Source of the DNA: Paragordius varius
Taxonomy: Eukaryota; Nematomorpha
Length of the DNA: 64,000 nucleotides
Assembly (NCBI GenBank): GCA_964247055.1
Contig: OZ176055.1
Coordinates: 2,914,001 to 2,978,000 of the forward strand
Direction: 5' to 3'
Each line of letters starts with the position of its first letter. Position 1 is the first letter of the stretch. The notes beneath the pieces were generated by a model, which was given only the letters and a program-made list of their open reading frames with translations, was not told where the DNA came from and searched no databases. Below are positions 49,500 to 61,900 of the stretch, in pieces. A program made the translations under genes and the position numbers.

Positions 49500-52400
49500 C
49501 ATGTAAACACATGCTTTTAATCAATTGGGAAAGGTGCGGTAACCTACCCATATCTTATCGATCTTTTTTACCAAAAACATTGATTAAATACCTTCTCCAA
49601 ATATTAGTAGTTAGATTATATTCCTTACATATCCATAACATATTTCTCATCACATTCTCCCATTCTAAGCACATTCTGCTAATGTTGAAATCACGTAATC
49701 TCAGCATCCGCATCGCAACGTGGAACTTACGTGGAGCCTACAACAATCACAAACTAGATATAGCCGTTAACGAAATGACTAAGCATAAAATTGACATACT
49801 AGGAATTTCAGAATCACACATTCCCGCTACCGGAACTTTAGAATTTGACAATCATATTATGTATTACTCCGGCCACGACTCGTTAAAATACAACGGTGTA
49901 GGTATAATAATGAACAAAAAGCTAGCTAACTTATCGGACATTTTTAATCCAATCAATGAACGTATAATTGCATTCCGCATACAAACAACCCCTCAACCCA
50001 TTACTATCTCTCAAATTTACGCCCCTACCTCCTCTTACAGCGATGACGACTGTTAAAAATTTTACAGCGATCTCGACTTGGCGATTTCCCAAATCTCAAA
50101 AAATGATATCCTATTTATCTTAGGCGATTTCAATTCAATCATAGGAAGAAACAAAACACCTCCTATGACGGGCGGCATGGGCTTGGGCATAAAAAACGAG
50201 AGAGGAGACAGATTGATTGAATTGTTTCTTCGTCACAAACACCTTTTTTAAACAGCCCAAACGACGTCTATACACATGGCGTTCCCCGTAGATACCGTAA
50301 CCAAATTGACTTCATATTAGGTGTGGTAAAATATAAAAGTTCATTTCATAATGTCAAATGCCTACCAGGATCGGATTGCTACAGCGACCACAACCTATTG
50401 ATCGCCAAACTCTGCATTAAAATACAACTTCCCAAAATATGCAAACCCACCAGAACAAGATTAGATTATGATACAATCGACGACAAGTTTAGCACCGCTT
50501 TATCTAATCGTTTCGAATGTCTTGATCACAATTCCGAAAACTATCAGGATATAAACTCCTTTTGGAACGCTATACACACAATGTGCAGAGACACAGCCGA
50601 CGAATTTATACAGCCTCTCAAACGTACTAAACAAAAAATAAAATTGTCAACCAAAAGTCTCGAGATCGCAGAAAAACGTAGATAATCCAAAATCAAATGC
50701 AAATGGGATGAATACAAACAACTAAACAGTGAATTTCAGAAGAGTGCAAGAGAGGACAAAAATAAGTATTATGACCAACTATGTGAAAAATTAGAAACAG
50801 ACACCAAAAATAACCGAAACCTTTTTGCCCATGCAAACAATATTACTCCACACAAAAAAGTTTTTTACGGACCTATGAGAAACGACAACAACTCAATCGT
50901 CACTGAAAAAGACGAAATTCGCAAACTCTGGCATAAACACATAAGTAAACTATACAACGTAAATAACCTCCAGACTATTAACGAACTTACTCAACAAAAA
51001 GAACCACCTATTATGAAAGAAGAAGTGGAACTCACGATAAAACACTCTAGTACTGGCAAATCAGAGGGGCACAGAGACATCCCTACTGAAATAATAAAAT
51101 ATATCCCAATCGATATACTTACCAAATTATTTCAAACCATATTTGAGATGGAAAAAATTCCTGAGGATTGGTCCACATCCATTATATTTTAAAAAAGGGT
51201 AACCCAGAACTGTGCGACAACTATCGCACCATAGCGCTCAACCAGGTGTCCAAAGTTTTTTTAAAAATAATACAGTTTCGACTAAATACCATTCTTGACA
51301 CCGAGATATCCACGATTCAGGCTGGTTTTCGAAAAGGTAGAGGATGCCGTATTATATGTAATATGAGGTGTATATCGAGAAACACATCGAATTTAACAAA
51401 GAATTGCATATGTGCTTTGTCGATTTTTCCAAAGCATTTAATTACATCCAGTATAATAAATTACGAAATGTTCCAAAACAACTTGGAGTATTAACACATC
51501 TAATCAACGTCATATTCTCAATTTATTTAAATACACGGCTGTAATATCTACACCTCACGGTATAACTGACCCATGTAAGGTACAAGTCGGCCTACGCCAA
51601 GGATGCGTTTTATCCCCAATTCATTTTAACGCATACCTCGAATGCATAATAATAAACATCCCAGAAACTTATGGCATTAATGTAGGTGGAAACCTACTTA
51701 CATCCGTTCACTACGCGGATGATACAGTCTTATTCGCAGACAGTGTAGACACATTATCGCAAGCCTTGCATGTGTTTACAACTGAATGCAATAAATTTGG
51801 ATTAAATATCAATTTTAAAAAAACAAAAGTCATGCAAACCAACCCGGCTCAAACTAACCCAATAATCCTCAACGGCAACCAGATCGAAACAGTAAACAGT
51901 TACACGTACTAAGGTAGCATTTTAAACAGTGAGAACAACTCTACGCCAGAAATAAAGCGAAGAATTGCTATCGCTAAAGCAGTCACATTCAAATATAACA
52001 AGATTTGGATGTCGCATGACATTAAACTAAAGACCAAAATCAGATCAATCAATGCTACAGTTTTTCCCACATTCATGTATGGGGGGGGGGGGAAAGTTGG
52101 ACACTGAAAAAATATGACGAACGTCAAATAAATTCTTTCGAATTATGGGTTTGGAGGAAACTTCTCCAAATAAAATGGACAGACAAAATTTCAAACACCA
52201 CTATTTTAAATAAAATTAACCCAGAAATGTCACTTCTAGGCAGCTTAATACGGCAAAAACTCTCCATTTTCGGGCACATTATGAGAGCCAACTCACTTGA
52301 AAAATCACTGATGCTGGGAAAAGTGAGTGGTGCTCGAAAAAGAGGGAGAAGACGAATTCGTTAGATGGATAACATCCTCAAAGAAACCAACCAATCACTA

Positions 52401-52505
52401 CTCGAACTAAACACCAGATCCAGTAATCGCAGTGAATGGAGAAGTTATATTTTCAATGTTGCAGTTAGTCGGAATCGACCTTAGCAACAACAACAACAAC
52501 ATTAA
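49500..52505 (+). mobile_element. RTE-clade LINE, full-length or nearly so, inactive
   Basis: Apurinic-type endonuclease from about 49690 (IRIATWNLRGAYNN, ILGISESHIP, later GGMGLGIKNERGDRLI, YRNQIDFILG and GSDCYSDHNLLIAKL), reverse transcriptase about 51000-51900 (LCDNYRTIALNQVSK, IQAGFRKGRGC, VHYADDTVLFADS), and a C-terminal region ESWTLKKYDER, WRKLLQIKWTDKI, IFGHIMRAN. The end is CCTTAGCAACAACAACAACA, a short tandem tail as is usual for RTE elements. The frame is interrupted by a stop at 50054-50056 and by further stops and shifts near 50250, 50683, 51190, 51490 and 51912, so it is dead. Confidence 0.85.
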
Positions 52506-52574
52506 GTAGCTATACTCTAAAACTTGGGTTAATCCTAGTGTTAATTTTCATTAATGCTCCACATTTTTGTTTAA

Positions 52575-52857
52575 TTAAATGAGAGGTATCGATGGGCCGC
52601 AAAAAAATTGGAAATCCATAATTTGCATATGCTTACAAAATCTTAACAAAAAATATTTCTTAACCAATTTTTTTTAATTATACTCAAGAATTGGCAGGTA
52701 GTATAAAAAATTGCTATATTGTGTTTGTATTTTACAGTCTTATGTTTGAAATGTAATAAAATATTTATAAATGCTCATATATATATTCCGAATGGGATGG
52801 CCCAATTTTCAAAGTCTAAAATGCGGCCCACGAAGCCATTTGCGTTGCACATCCCTG
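52575..52857. mobile_element. hAT-type MITE, degraded left end
   Basis: Right end GCGTTGCACATCCCTG with GCGGCCCACGAAGCCATTTG matches, inverted, the heads of 43758 and 57902; left end has GATGGGCCGC but the CAGGG terminus is worn. Confidence 0.5.
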
Positions 52858-53554
52858 AATAAAACAAAAAATTTAGTGATAATAGCGTCTGATGAAAATT
52901 TTTCATAATGCAAAATCTTTCATATAGGAAACAATCCTTTGAAACACACTCATAAATTGTTATTTTAACCCTATTTTTAACTTTCTCAATAAATATTATC
53001 AATTAGTGCAGGGCTTCTTAAACTTTTGTAGTTCCCGACCCCATTTATGATTGCGAGTTTCTTAACGACCCCAACAAATATAAAAGAAAATAATAGTTTC
53101 TTCGAAATAGCACTTAGAAATTTTGATGATAATATTTATCAGGATTATTTCGGTATTAAGAGATTGACAAAAAAGTCTACTTTTTATAAATTTCTATAAC
53201 ATTTTCTGATCACGCTTCGGTGTGGCGTAGTCTAACCATAATTATTCGTATTAATTTGCAATAAATAGAGTTAATGGAGATAAAAAAGAATAAAAAAATT
53301 TAATAAAAAGAATGTCTTTAATTATTATTCTTTTACGGGTTTTTGCATAGGCTCAAATATTGTTAACCCGAATGTGATCCATTCCTTATTAAAGTTGATA
53401 TTCAACTATCATTGGAATTATTTTAAGATTTTCGTTTTACGAAATCATGGTTAAAAGTTCTATTTTGAAATTGGGTTCACACAGCTGATCAAGGGATATA
53501 AAAAGTAGTCTGCGGTCCCTTTTTAAAAGTAAGAATGATATTATACAAATTCCC

Positions 53555-54893
53555 CAGTATTGTGTTTAACTGAACTCTTATGGCTTTTTAAGTTTTTTGA
53601 AAATTAGTTCCAAAACTACGCCTATTTTGTATGGCGTCTCAGTTTTAAACCGGTAGACCCCACCCATAGACCTATATGGAAAAAGCGCTGAGTTAAATTC
53701 TTTGCCTTTATAGGGCAAATATTTATAATCTTCTTTGATACATCCTCTCATGGGTTATTCAAAAAAAATATCTCAACACTAAATAATCGTTGTATGATGG
53801 CGTATTTTTAGGGCATAAAGGCCCCAAATATAACGGCTAATAAAAAAAGCTCGACCTTAATTTTTACCTAGTTACGGGTAATATTTCAAGCTTTTCAAAA
53901 CGGCCGCAAATAATTATAACAAAATGGGCATCCCATGATGTCACCTTAAAAACGAAAATTTGAATTAAAAATGCAATCGTTTTTCCAACTTTTCTCTACG
54001 GGTGTGAAGGTTGGACTTTAAAAAATCTGACACACGGATAATTAACTTCTTTAAAATGTGGATGTGGAGAAAACTTTTACAAATAAAATGGACGGATAAA
54101 ATTACTAACAATACAATTTTGAGTAAAATCAATCCCGACATATCATTGCTCGGAATGTCCATCCGCACCAAACAATCCTACTTTGGCCACATTATGAGAT
54201 CTAATTCACTGGAAAAGTCCTTGAGTTGGGTAAAGTTAGTGGTACACGTAAAAGGGGCCGAAGAAGGATAATGTGGATGGACAATATTCAACATGAAACC
54301 CACGCAACCTTGGCTAAACTAAACATTTAAACTAAAAACCGCAATTTATGGAGAAGTTTCATTTACAATATTGCAAAAAGTCGACCTCGACTGTAGCAAC
54401 ACACACGCACACACACACACACACAATGAGCTCATATGGCTTCATAAATTTTCTGTAAATCAACTCCAAAAAAACGCAATTATATAGTGGCGCAGTTATA
54501 GCGGCTATCTGTTTACCCAGCAGCCAAAATTAAAAACGCAAGTAAATTTTTGCCTTTTAACATGGAATATCTGGAATCCTCAGTGATTTTTAACGATCTC
54601 ATACCCTGGGCAAAAAATTATTTAATTTTTTGAAAAAAATGGCATTTTACCGGGGAACGGGTAAAAAGAGAGCTTAAATTAAAAAAGTAAGCCGACTGAC
54701 TATATTCGACGCAATTGAAAAAGCAATAAAATCATATTTGAAATCGAATGGTCCAACACTTTTTCCGGAAAATTGTCTCAAATACACGATTTTTGTGGAC
54801 TTATGATTATTTTTTGACATTTGGATTTCAATGGGTCTACCGGTTCGGAAACAGATAAAAAAACCAGCATTTCCCATTTTTATAAATATATAA
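53555..54893 (-). mobile_element. Helitron piece inside the hAT element, 3' end missing
   Basis: Matches the internal ~320-bp unit of 55198-57289 (ACTCTTATGGCTTTTTAAG, AAACCGGTAGA, GCATAAAGGCCCC) and ends at the right with TTTTTATAAATATATA, the Helitron 5' terminus on the minus strand. The CTAG hairpin end is absent. A LINE fragment lies within. Confidence 0.7.
53925..54428 (+). mobile_element. 5'-truncated RTE LINE fragment inside the Helitron
   Basis: Corresponds to the last ~500 bases of the LINE at 49500-52505: KMWMWRKLLQIKWTDKITN, LSKINPDISLLGMSIR, YFGHIMRSNSLEKS, ending CCTCGACTGTAGCAAC and a CA-rich tail instead of the CAA tail. Frame broken. Confidence 0.8.
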
Positions 54894-55197
54894 TTATAAT
54901 GATCGGAAAGATAGAAATTCTGGTATAAACAGTCTTTCCGAACCAGAAGATTTTATAATATATTTATCTACGATGATTGTTTTTTTTATAACAATAATTT
55001 TACAAGTTAAAAAAAATTTTTGTTAAATCGCAACCCATAGTTTAAGAAGCCCTGAATTAGTGTAACATAGATAGATATTTAAATAATTATGGTATTTTCC
55101 AAAATTTAACCGCTTTATATAAATATAATTTATGTGCCTGCAAACATTTTAATTATAGTATTATATATATATATCTTTTTATTAATTTATTTAATAA

Positions 55198-57289
55198 CTA
55201 GCGTAAATCTTGTGCTGCTACGCAGCCCGAGGAAGTCCTTCGGACTACTAGGGGGGAGGCTATTTGAATAAAGGGATCAATAAAATGATTTATATATGTG
55301 GACTATTTCAAAACATAATATAATAACTATGATCTCATAGGATTTTTAAAACGGTGCATTCATACTAATATATTGTTTACTGGTGTAAAGGCCCCAAATT
55401 GACGGCTAAGAAAAAACCGCTTTACTATAATTTTTACCTTTTTATGAGTAATATTTAAAGCCTTTATTGAACTCGTATGGCTTATTAAGTTTTTTGAAAA
55501 TTAGCTTCAAAGCCACGCCATTTTTGTATGGCGGTTCAGTTTTAAACCGGTAGAGCCCCCATAGGCCAATAAAGCGCTAAGTTAATTTTTTTGCCTTTAT
55601 AGAGAAAATATTTAGAATCATCTTTGAGACCATCGTCTCATGGGTTATTCGAAAAAATACCTCAACACTAAATAATCGTTATATGATGGCGTATTTTTAG
55701 GGAAAGGTCCCAAATTAACGGCTAATAAAAAAACGCCTGACCTTAATTTTTACCTAGCGGGTAATATTTCGAACTTTAAATGTGGCATAAGTTTTGTTGA
55801 TATTAGTTCCAAAACAACGCAATTTCTATATAGCGGCGCAGTTTTTGGCGGATAGCTTCTTACCCAGAGGTATAAAAAAGCGTCGGGAAAATTTTTTGTC
55901 TTATAGGGAATATTTGGAATTATAATACCATATGTTTCTATAAGTTCCTGGAAATATTGATTCAAATAAAAAATTATTCTATGGCGGCGAATTTTTCAGG
56001 GAGGTGACACATTTCTTGGCTCATTGAAATAACTCGCTATACTAAAATATTTGTTTTAAAGGGGTGATAAATATTTTAGGCCTTATTGAACTCACATAGT
56101 CTCATAGGTTTTCTGAATGTTGGCTCCAAAGGCATGCGTATCGATATAGTGACGCAGCTGTAGGCGGGTAGCCCCCTACCCAGAAGCGAATATAAAAAAG
56201 ACGTTGGATAATATTTTTTTCCATAGGGAATACCTGGTATCATCATTTTATTTCATATGTTCTTAATAGTTTATGGAAGAATGGCTTCATAACTAAATAA
56301 TAGTTCAATGATAGCGCATTTTTTAATGCGTAAAGGGCCTATTTGACCGCTATTTAAAAAAACCACTCGACTTAAGCCTTTTTACTGGTAATAATTCAGG
56401 CCCTTATAAAACTTGTATGGCCTGATAAGTTTTCTGAAAGTTAACTCCTAAACAACGCATTTTGATATGGTGGCGCAGTTTTAGGCGGGTAACTCTCTAC
56501 CCGGATACTGATACAAAAAAGCGCTTGATTAAAATTTTTGCCTATTTACGGAGAATACCTGGAATCATGATTGATACCATATGCTCTCATTAGTTTTTGG
56601 AAAAATTGCCTCAAAATAAAAAAATCATTCAATGGTTGCGTATTTTTCAGGGCGTGAAGGGCCTAATTAACGGCTAATTTTAAAAAGACGCACTATCAAA
56701 ATTTTTGCCTTGTTACGGGTAATATAAGCACGGATCGAACTTACATGACCTGATAGGTTTTCTAAAATTTAGCCCCAAAAGCACGCTATTTCGATATGAC
56801 GGATCAGTTTTTAGCGGGTATCTCTTTACCCAGCAGCCAATATAAAAAAACGCACGACTAAAATTTTAGCCTTAAAATTTACGGTCTCATACCTAAGGCG
56901 AAAAATAGATTCTAAAAATATTTTTGTGGACTTGAAAATGGCATTTTACGGGGGTAGCGGGGAAAAATAGGGCCTAAATTCAAAAAGCAAGCCGACTATA
57001 TTTGGCGCAATTGATGAAAATAAAAAAAATCATTTTTGAATTCGAATAGTCAAACACGATTCCGGAAAATTGTCTCAAAGACACGATTTTTTTGGAGTTC
57101 TGTTTTCAAAAAAATCCGTTTTTTACACGGTGTGGGCCCGAACTGGGGACCTAATTCAAAAAATGCGAAGCTATTGTCGGGGCATTCGTTAATGATTATA
57201 TTTTTTCGATATTTGGATTTGAATGGTTCTACCGGTTTTCCGGAAACAGATCACAAAGCCACCGCTTTCCATTTTTATAAATATATAGA
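55198..57289 (-). mobile_element. Helitron with about five internal ~320-bp tandem units, 2,092 bp
   Basis: On the minus strand TCTATATATTTATAAAAATG preceded by A; 3' end GCTGCGTAGCAGC hairpin, then ACAAGATTTACGCTAG followed by T. Between them a unit recurs at roughly 55390, 55712, 56015, 56343 and 56665, each with ACGGCTAA-type, GGTAATAT, GGCGGGTA-CCCTACCC and GGAATACCTGGAATCAT words. No Rep/helicase coding, so non-autonomous. Confidence 0.8.
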
Positions 57290-57901
57290 TATCGGTATGA
57301 TTTGCGGTTTTTATGGGTGAAATTAAAGTTTATAAAAGTTTTCATATTTTATTTTGTAATATTTAAATAATTAAATTAAGTTTTACATTAAAATTAAATT
57401 TTATAAAACAAAGTTTACAAGCCAAAATTTACATGCATTTTAATGGTTGCTTATACCTATAGCATTGTTTATTAAATATTTTGTTGCTTTTTCCATACAC
57501 TACTGTGTTGGGAATTGCCCAACTATAGTGGAAAATAAGCAACCATTAAAATACTACTGTAAATTAAATTATTACCTATTTAAAACTATATTAAAAACAT
57601 TTACCACCATTTAAAAACAACTGTAAATGACAACCAAAGTACATAAATTACGACAATACAAAGCAACCAATAACAATGCTAAAGATTGCGTTACATTTAA
57701 ATACCAATTTTTCAATATACCTGAAAATTAATATAGCAATTATTCAAATTGTTGAAATGTCAATTTAAATAGCTTTTCAACTTAACTAATTTAATAAATA
57801 AACTCAATCAACATATCGCACATTACATTAATTACAATAATATTTCAGTTTCCATAAACACTATTTTCTCAAAAAATACTTGGCTTTGTTTCCATTTAGT
57901 A
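57290..57901. other. Intergenic with an inverted pair
   Basis: AT-rich. ATTTTAATGGTTGCTTAT (57436-57453) and ATAAGCAACCATTAAAAT (57535-57552) form an inverted pair about 80 bases apart; no other structure. Confidence 0.4.
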
Positions 57902-58173
57902 CAGGGCTGTCCAACACAAATGGCTTCGAGGGTAGCATTTTTACCTCAAAAATCCGACCAGCTGCTTTCGTAAAATATATGGGCATAAACAAATTTTTTT
58001 AGATTCAAAACACAAGACTATAAAAATATTTACCAACACAATAAAAGTTGCCACCAAAATTTATTTTAAATCTTAAAATAGCATTTTTTTAATTTAAAAT
58101 TATGTATTTTTACTTTTTTAAATTTCTCGCGGGTGCCAAACTATTTTTAAGGGATGCATGTTGAACATCCCTG
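57902..58173. mobile_element. hAT-type MITE, 272 bp
   Basis: Starts CAGGGCTGTCCAACAC, ends GTTGAACATCCCTG, with a perfect 8-base duplication atttagta at 57894-57901 and 58174-58181. Same family as 43758-44030. Confidence 0.88.
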
Positions 58174-58181
58174 ATTTAGTA

Positions 58182-58922
58182 TAAATTTTTCATATACAAT
58201 AATCAAATAATTGCATGAGGAAAAAGGCAATCAATTATTTATTGCTTTTGGCTAACATTTTTCGGAATTTTCACAAATTTTTGTGGGACGTGTCTTACAG
58301 TATTGACATAAAAAGAGGCTCTATCCTCTTGCCGGATGACTGGCCTATGTTCCCATTGCCATCTAAATAAAAGAATATACACGAGGTTTGTAACCGGTCA
58401 AAAAGTTATAACGTATCTAACCGCTTATATATATGCAGTTAATTATGGTCAAATCGATGAAAAAAATGAAAAATGCTGTGATATTTTAACAATTACACAG
58501 TAATATGTTATTTTTTAAAAAACAAAACATTTATAAATTTTGATCATATGATTTGATTACAATATGTGTTATATACTATGTATTCTACATTTTTCAAATT
58601 TTTTTCGCCGATTATTTTGAAAGCAGTTATAGTAATGTAGGAATAAGCGTAATAAATTAAATTTAAAATTTTTATATTATACAATAATGATTTTATAAAA
58701 ACTATATATTAACTTATATTTCTATGAAGCTAATTTATAATCTATCCGTAATTAATTAATTATTAATAAATAAAGTTTCATACAAAAAACTACAGTAACT
58801 TTCTCAAATCTATCCGGAGGTATCTTATATACCCTATATTACAATCCAGTAAAAAATAATCATTACATGACTTAAAGACATACATAACGTTTGCTTATAA
58901 TAATTAGATATTTTTTCTTAAT
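58182..58922. other. Intergenic, 3' flank of mRpL39
   Basis: AT-rich. A minus-strand continuation exon of mRpL39 could lie here if the last exon is spliced, but none is recognised. Confidence 0.3.
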
Positions 58923-61900
58923 TTACCTTAGCCTGTTAAACTTTAGCCGATTATCATACACACGATTGCCTTGATGTAATTCGATAGGATGTGGTTGATT
59001 TTTATAATTTTTATTGGAATTATTGGTTGACATATCCACATCTTTTTTAAGCGTTGTCTTTTCAGTTTTTACAGAATTCTTGTGTAATGTCTCATTAGTA
59101 TTTGATTCATTATCCGTATTTAAATGTAATTCTTTCCAAGTTTTATTGCTGGGTATAGGGCATTCAGGATCAGGCAAAGAATTATGAAATTTTTGTAAGT
59201 AAAAACTTTTTTCATTTGATGATTCATCAGCGTTTTCTTTCAGGTCTTGAGTTGAGTCATTGGTTAAGGTTATGGTACTTGGTAAATAATCGTAATTCTA
59301 ATAATGATAAGTTTGAAATTTAAATCGTAGATTATATGGGTTCTTTTAATGGCGCACAGATATAAATTAACAGAGTCTCTTTTGTCGCATTACACAACAT
59401 TATAAATGATTTAATGGGTTTTTAAATTTGATGATAGGAGAAAATAGGTATATAAACAAATATGAATTTTTGTTTTTTACTGCTTAAATTGGAAAAAAAC
59501 TTGCTCTATATATTTTTTGCCATAATCCAAAAGCCAATGTAACCAACAATACTAATGGTTAAACCAAGGGTGTCCAAGGCAAATGGCTTCGCGGGCCGCA
59601 TTTTTGGATGAAAAAATCTGGGGAGACGCATCCGCAAAATATGTGCACATTAACAAATATTTTATTAGATTTTAGACATAGGACTGTAAAAACTACTATT
59701 AATTTTGACATATTTTGCTAGTTTCATTGCCGAACTTCGGAAAAATTCAGTCAGAAATTGTGTTTAAGAAATCAATTTTGCTAAGATTTCTTAAAATTTT
59801 GTATTTAAAATATTTCTCGCAGGCTGCAGAAATATTTTGGAGAGCCGCGTATTGAACACCCCTGGCATAACAAAAAACACTTTTTGAAATCAAGGAACTT
59901 TTTGCGCAAAATTAAATTTTTCAATGTTAAAAATATGTTTATTTTTACTGTAAAAAATCGATTAGAAACCGTTTTAATACATTTTAGACATGTGGATACT
60001 TTAGATGAGAAATGCACTTAAAATCCTAATAAATTACCTTTTTTATTACAATGAATCAAAGTGTAAATTAATTAAACTAACCGGTTTAGAAGCTTTATGT
60101 TCTATCAAACTCCAGGTCCATCGATGAATCTAAAATTATTAAATAACAGTATGAATAAGTACATATATTTAATTCATATATTAAAATTAACAAAACAACA
60201 AAGCGAATATAGAACCCTGAAATTGTTTTGGCATACCAAATAGATAATAGAGATTTAAATTGATTGGTAACAGAATTGTAAAAAAATTTAGAGAAATGAT
60301 TTCCTTTATGTAAAAAATTATATTTGTCATATTTTTTAAATTTAATATTTTTTATGTAAAAAAAAGAAATAAGATAATATACTGATAATTGAGATGGGCA
60401 TGCAATAGCTTGAGCTCTGTAAACATTTGTTCCACAGCCTTTTTCCTTCAAAGAATGTATCTGCGCACAAATGTAAAAATGTTAATTGATTATAATTTCT
60501 AAAATATAAATTAATTATATTTGGTACTTATTAATAGCCTCTATTTTTTACCTGTAAAGTAGAATTGAGCCCGATAATTATAAAAAATTGATGACTTTTT
60601 TAACCATGTATTAATCACATAATTTGGCGTAAATATCACCATATATATCATATATCAAATTCATCCTTTAACAATTCAAATTGACCCTCGAACAATTTTA
60701 ATTCATCTTTAAACAATTCAATACCTGTGAACATTTCGAATTCACAAAATAAATTATATGTTATTGCATATTAAAAATAACATATATTTTTTGAGTTTGA
60801 TGTTGTGTGACGACCATAGTTTATTATATTTTATCATTTTTGATTTAGCGATTCCTATTCTTCTACTGATATCGGGGGTGCTGTTGTTGGTCGTATTTAT
60901 AAGACTGCCTAAATAAGTGTATTGGGAGACTACTTCGATTTTATGGTTGTCAAATGATAAATTGTTGTAATGATTCTGAGCGTTTATATTCATAATTTTA
61001 GTTTTTTTGCAGTTATCGTCAGACCAATTTTTTGACATTCAGTTAATGCTAAGAATTTTTTTAGGTTGTTTACTGAATTCAACAGCAAGAAGAAGAATAG
61101 GAATCGCTAAATCAAAAATGATAAAATATAATAAACTATGGTCGTCACACGACATCAAACTCAAAACAAAAATCCGATTAGTTAAATCCCTAGTATTCCC
61201 TAGTATGCTATACGCGTCAGAAAGTTGGACAATAAAAAAGGATGACGGAAGATACATCAACGCCTTCGAAATGTGGTGGTGGCGGAAGATAATACAAATC
61301 ACCTGGAAAGACAAAATAAAGAACACCGTAATCCTTGAAAAAATAAATCCCGAGATATACCTGATTGGCATGTGCCTCAAAATGAAATTATCATACTTTG
61401 GTCACTTTACCAGAGCTAATGACTTGGAATTCCAAATAATGACAGGCAAGGTCGAAGGATCCAAGAAACGTGGACGCTGCATGATGCGCTTGATCGAAAA
61501 CTTAACCAAAGAAATCAATCTTTCTTTACAACAGCTAACAGCACTCGCTTACATCAAATAAGCTGGAGAAAATATGCCTTCGAAAAAGCATTAAATCGAC
61601 AACCATCTTTGCTATAATAATAATATTTTTTTATATCTTTAAGAAATAAAATTTCATTAAAAATTAACATATTGAAAAAATAATAAACTGGGCTTCTTTA
61701 AAGAAAGAATACCTTTTACTGATGGGTTATTTAAGCCATAAAACACATAATTTTTTATTAAGGTGAATTAAAATTGTTCAAGAGTGAATTTGAGTAAATG
61801 GTTTATTACAAAAAAATAATTATTTTAATATAATGCATCTAACCAATAACTACAACATATTTTTTAAACTATATATTAATAGAGCTTCATTTATGTATTA

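Larger units (their letters stand above)
53009..55054. mobile_element. hAT-type element with nested insertions, 2,046 bp
   Basis: Ends CAGGGCTTCTTAAACTTTTG and CCATAGTTTAAGAAGCCCTG are inverted repeats, and aattagtg is duplicated exactly on both sides (53001-53008, 55055-55062). Own sequence remains at 53009 to about 53550 and after 54893; a Helitron piece occupies the middle. No transposase recognised. Confidence 0.85.

Noticed and set aside
61039-61380. 113-codon minus-strand opening
   Set aside because: Antisense of the LINE reverse-transcriptase C-terminal region.
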